The notes below the pieces were generated by a model. That model was not told where the DNA came from and made no database searches. It was given only the letters and a program-made list of their open reading frames with translations. Both the position numbers and the translations under genes were made by a program. Source: Actinoplanes sp. SE50/110 (GTDB taxonomy: Bacteria; Actinomycetota; Actinomycetes; Mycobacteriales; Micromonosporaceae). Taken from it: a stretch of DNA of 64,000 bases. This document shows positions 61,680 through 64,000 of the stretch, piece by piece (position 1 is the stretch's first letter; each line of letters begins with the position of its first letter). The DNA lies in assembly GCF_900119315.1 (NCBI RefSeq), contig NZ_LT827010.1, forward strand, positions 1,343,501 through 1,407,500. The letters are read 5' to 3'.

Positions 61680-62323
61680 CCGGAATCCGCGACCTGGCGA
61701 GCATCCTCGCCGGTGTCGAGAGCGGCGACCGGCACGTGCCGGACCCGTGGCTCGAGATCGTGCCACCGCCGTCGTCCGATCGGGCGGCGGTGGTGTCGTT
61801 CCCGGGTCACGTCGTCGTCGCGGCCGCGGTCGAGCCGGTCTGGGCCGAGAAGCTCGCCGGCGAGGATTTCGCCGCCCCCACCGGGCCGCGGTTCCTGACC
61901 GCCCTGGAGGACCGGTTCGGCCTGCACGCCGGCGCCTTCGACGTCTCCCTGCTCGCCACCCCCCTCGCCGGTGATCCGCCGCTGCCGCTCACGCCGCTGA
62001 ACGCCAGCGGACACCCGCGGGCCCTCCGCGCCCACCGGTACCGCACCGACGTGCGGCTCTGGACGTCCCAGCACGGTCTGCTGGTCGTCGGCCGTGGTCT
62101 GGGCGGCCGCTGGGAGGTGGCGTTCGAGGTCGACCCGGCAGCGCGCGGGCGCGGCCACGGCCGGCTCCTGGCCGCGGCGGCCCGCCACCTGATCCCGCAG
62201 GACCGGCCGATCTGGGCCCAGTGCGCCCCGGGGAACGCCGCGAGCCTGCGCGTCCTGCTCGCCGCCGGATTTCAGCCGGTCGGCTCGGAAATCCTGCTGA
62301 TGCCACCCACCGCCGGCTGGTGA
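61676..62323 (+). CDS. GNAT family N-acetyltransferase, probable CTG start
   Basis: This protein of about 215 residues has the acetyl-CoA loop in [20 protein letters not shown] and the GNAT end block [20 protein letters not shown]. The substrate is unknown. The only standard start is GTG 61736. However, the frame reads on upstream as [20 protein letters not shown], which looks like real coding sequence. CTG 61676 overlaps the clpX stop (CTGA), with ggag 8 bp upstream, just like an ATGA coupling site. I therefore prefer CTG, without proof. It is followed 29 bp later by the nitrilase gene. Confidence 0.82.
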
Positions 62324-62352
62324 CCGGGGGCTGACGACGTACGCTCGAATTC

Positions 62353-63147
62353 ATGCGCGTCGCCGTGTGCCAGCTGAACTCGCGGGAAGACCGCGCCCAC
62401 AATCTCGACGTCGCGCGAGGCCTCCTGGAGCGCGCCGCCGCCGGCGGCGCCGAGCTTGCCGTCCTGCCGGAATATGTCGACTTCCTCGGCCGGGCCAAGG
62501 ACGCGCCCCCGCCGGAGCCGGTCGACGGCGAGTTCGCCGCGTTCTTCGCCACCGCCGCGCGCGAGCTGGACATCTGGGTGCACGCCGGCTCGTTCCACGA
62601 GACCGGCCCCGATGAGCAGCGGACCTTCAACACCACGCTGGTCTTCCGGCCCGACGGTTCCCTCGCGGCGACCTATCGCAAGATTCACCTGTACGACGTG
62701 GAGATCGCGGGTCGGGTGTCCTACCAGGAGTCCCGCACCGTCGCGCCGGGCGCGGAAACCGTGGTCGCGGCGATCGGCAGCGTGCCGACTGGGCTGAGCA
62801 TCTGTTACGACCTGCGGTTCCCTGAGCTGTACCGGCAGCTCGCGATCGCCGGGGCGAAGATCCTGGTGGTTCCCGCGGCGTTCATGCTGCACACCGGGCG
62901 CGACCACTGGGAGGTGCTGCTGCGCGCCCGGGCGATCGAGAACCAGTGCTACGTCGTGGCGGCCGGCCAGATCGGCGACCACGAGCCGGGACGGACCTGC
63001 TTCGGCCGCAGCATGATCATCGACCCGTGGGGGACAGTCCTGGCGCAGGTGGCCGACGGGGTGGGGATCGCGACGGCGGATCTGGACCTGGGCCGGCTGG
63101 ACACCATCCGCGAGGAGTTGCCGAGCCTGGCCAACCGCCGGCTCTGA
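62353..63147 (+). CDS. Carbon-nitrogen hydrolase (nitrilase superfamily)
   Basis: This 264-residue amidohydrolase has the Glu-Lys-Cys triad. Glu is in LAVLPEYVDF (about residue 41), Lys in ATYRKIHLYDVE (about 112), and Cys in GLSICYDLRFPELYRQLA (about 152). The late block NQCYVVAAGQIG is typical of the Nit/omega-amidase branch, which hydrolyses deaminated glutathione or related amides. ATG 62353 is used. It lies downstream of the acetyltransferase with 29 bp between them, perhaps one operon with clpX. Confidence 0.92.
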   Translation: MRVAVCQLNSREDRAHNLDVARGLLERAAAGGAELAVLPEYVDFLGRAKDAPPPEPVDGEFAAFFATAARELDIWVHAGSFHETGPDEQRTFNTTLVFRPDGSLAATYRKIHLYDVEIAGRVSYQESRTVAPGAETVVAAIGSVPTGLSICYDLRFPELYRQLAIAGAKILVVPAAFMLHTGRDHWEVLLRARAIENQCYVVAAGQIGDHEPGRTCFGRSMIIDPWGTVLAQVADGVGIATADLDLGRLDTIREELPSLANRRL

Positions 63148-63180
63148 ACGGAAACGGCCACTAGCGGCGGGTGGGCGCGG

Positions 63181-63396
63181 TCACAGGGTCTGCAACAGGT
63201 AGCTGATGACGGCGAGGCCGACCACCGCCGAGCCGACCAGCAGGAGTGCGCCGCTCATCCGGGAGGGGCCGCGCAGCAGCAGTTTCCGGGTCGAGACGAC
63301 CACGGTCACCAGCACGAGCACGCCGATCACGAGCTGCCAGAGCGGCACGATCAGGTCCAGTAACCCGTCGCTCGCCGACGCCTCGGATGGGTTCAT
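63181..63396 (-). CDS. Small two-span membrane protein
   Basis: This 71-residue protein has two hydrophobic segments (about 15-36, IVPLWQLVIGVLVLVTVVVS, and 49-70, GALLLVGSAVVGLAVISYLL). A basic loop (TRKLLLRGPSR) lies between them, so the loop should be cytoplasmic. The ATG at 63396 and steady G/C third positions support coding. Function unknown. It is convergent with the nitrilase gene and upstream of the rRNA leader on the opposite strand. Confidence 0.68.
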   Translation of the reverse strand: MNPSEASASDGLLDLIVPLWQLVIGVLVLVTVVVSTRKLLLRGPSRMSGALLLVGSAVVGLAVISYLLQTL

Positions 63397-63628
63397 GAGG
63401 TCACTCTGTCACGGTTTCCGGCCCGGGTGTACGCCGCGCGGCCGCTGATGACCATGTTCATCGATTTGCGCGACGGACGGGCGGTCAAGTAATTTCTTCT
63501 CTGCCAGCGGGAAAGCGGTACGGACAGGCACGAAAGTGACAATCCGGATCGCCACCTCGAGGGCCGCTGCAGCGAGCTAGTCTTGTTTTCAGCGCCGGGC
63601 GGTGCGGCAGGATCTCGAAACCTCGAGG

Positions 63629-63657
63629 TTGCGCCAGCGAGACCGACCGGGTATAGT
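63629..63657 (+). promoter_or_regulatory. rrn operon promoter
   Basis: TTGCGC (63629-63634), 17-bp spacer, TATAGT (63652-63657), about 320 bp before the 16S gene. The spacing and the -10 are near ideal. A partial copy of the CCAGCGAGA segment recurs near 63745 without a good -10. Confidence 0.75.
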
Positions 63658-63847
63658 GGATCAGCCAGCAGGAGCCGGGCGGACGTTCGAGTCGGCCGGT
63701 CTGCATGAGCCACTTCCACATTCGTGGAAAACACTTGGGCGAGGCCAGCGAGATCCCCGGATTTCGCCGAGCGAAAACGACCAGGTAAGCTTGAACGGTT
63801 GCCTCGGAAGCGGTTCTCCGGACGGAGATCGGGTTTCGATGTGCGGT

Positions 63848-63873
63848 TGTTCTTTGAGAACTCAACAGGGTGC
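63848..63873 (+). promoter_or_regulatory. rrn leader antitermination boxA region
   Basis: The segment TGTTCTTTGAGAACTCAACA continuing GGGTGC is the conserved boxA-containing leader element found before actinobacterial 16S genes. Confidence 0.8.
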
Positions 63874-63942
63874 TTTAAAAGCCAGTGCCAATTATGGCAA
63901 TACCCCGGCTGATCGTTTCGGCGGTCAGTGGGAGATTCCTTT

Positions 63943-63960
63943 GGCAACATTTTTGTTGCC
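63943..63960 (+). other. Leader hairpin before 16S rRNA
   Basis: A perfect 7-bp stem GGCAACA/TGTTGCC with loop TTTT lies 20 bp before the 16S sequence. It may take part in pre-rRNA folding or processing. Confidence 0.6.
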
Positions 63961-63979
63961 GGGACAGTTTTTCAACAGA

Positions 63980-64000
63980 TTTTGTTGGAGAGTTTGATCC
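63980..64000 (+). rRNA. 16S ribosomal RNA, first bases only
   Basis: The last bases (TTTTGTTGGAGAGTTTGATC) are the conserved 5' end of bacterial 16S rRNA, including the 27F primer site AGTTTGATCC. The gene continues outside the window. The mature 5' end is uncertain by a few bases. Confidence 0.92.

Noticed and set aside
63485..63865. Minus-strand open frame of 126 codons in the rrn leader
   Set aside because: It overlaps the rRNA promoter and boxA, has no ribosome binding site and an unusual composition (many Arg, Cys and Trp). Such frames in rrn leaders are common false calls.

Overview
The window is about 70% GC with strong G/C third-position bias. It carries an actinobacterial gene set: ClpP1-ClpP2-ClpX, truncated haemoglobin O, class F sortase, SigK/RskA, EttA, LigB-type ligase and a mycothiol-type DsbA protein. 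The mix is most like the family Micromonosporaceae, probably Actinoplanes or a close relative. That placement rests on remembered family resemblance, not on a database search. The window opens inside an M20 peptidase gene and closes at the first bases of a 16S rRNA gene.

Layout, left part (1-31 kb). First come a peptidase, an FAD monooxygenase, a 19-bp tandem repeat, an ATP-dependent DNA ligase and SURF1. Next is a CobB-like protein that lacks its expected glutaminase cysteine, then a bifunctional penicillin-binding protein. A short cobalamin/sirohaem run follows (cobC-like, cobT, cysG/cobA type), then trehalose-6-phosphate synthase, EttA with a thioesterase, and a YbjN protein followed by a 67-bp tandem repeat. 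A secreted propeller-like protein, globin, two membrane transport genes, an HNH nuclease, a sortase with a membrane-anchored neighbour, and a Uma2 protein close this part.

Middle part (29-45 kb). This holds aminopeptidase N, a DsbA-type protein, a DUF1015 protein, an esterase, ribose-5-phosphate isomerase, acetyltransferase and glycosyltransferase genes. An ArsR-SRPBCC pair has a near-consensus promoter with an inverted-repeat operator in its spacer. Beside it is a SigK island: sigK-rskA, a fasciclin lipoprotein and a decayed molybdopterin oxidoreductase. Both transcription units of the island have promoters close to the mycobacterial SigK consensus. A second ArsR gene faces an MFS exporter, and both have the same GTTC-N10-GAAC site upstream.

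Right part (45-64 kb). A 1141-residue subtilisin-fold protease has sedolisin-like residues at its catalytic positions. Then comes a small cluster of SRPBCC protein, two paralogous zinc alcohol/formaldehyde dehydrogenases and a frameshifted DJ-1/PfpI gene, followed by an unknown two-gene operon and a Nudix hydrolase. The last block is housekeeping: tRNA-Gly, tRNA-Pro, trigger factor, clpP1-clpP2-clpX with a ClgR-type site upstream, an acetyltransferase that probably starts at CTG overlapping the clpX stop, a nitrilase-family amidohydrolase and the rrn leader.

The most unusual items are the sedolisin-like active site in the large protease, the cysteine-less CobB with its long disordered tail, the decayed oxidoreductase inside an otherwise intact SigK regulon, and the paired ArsR operators. 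I saw no CRISPR array, prophage or insertion sequence.
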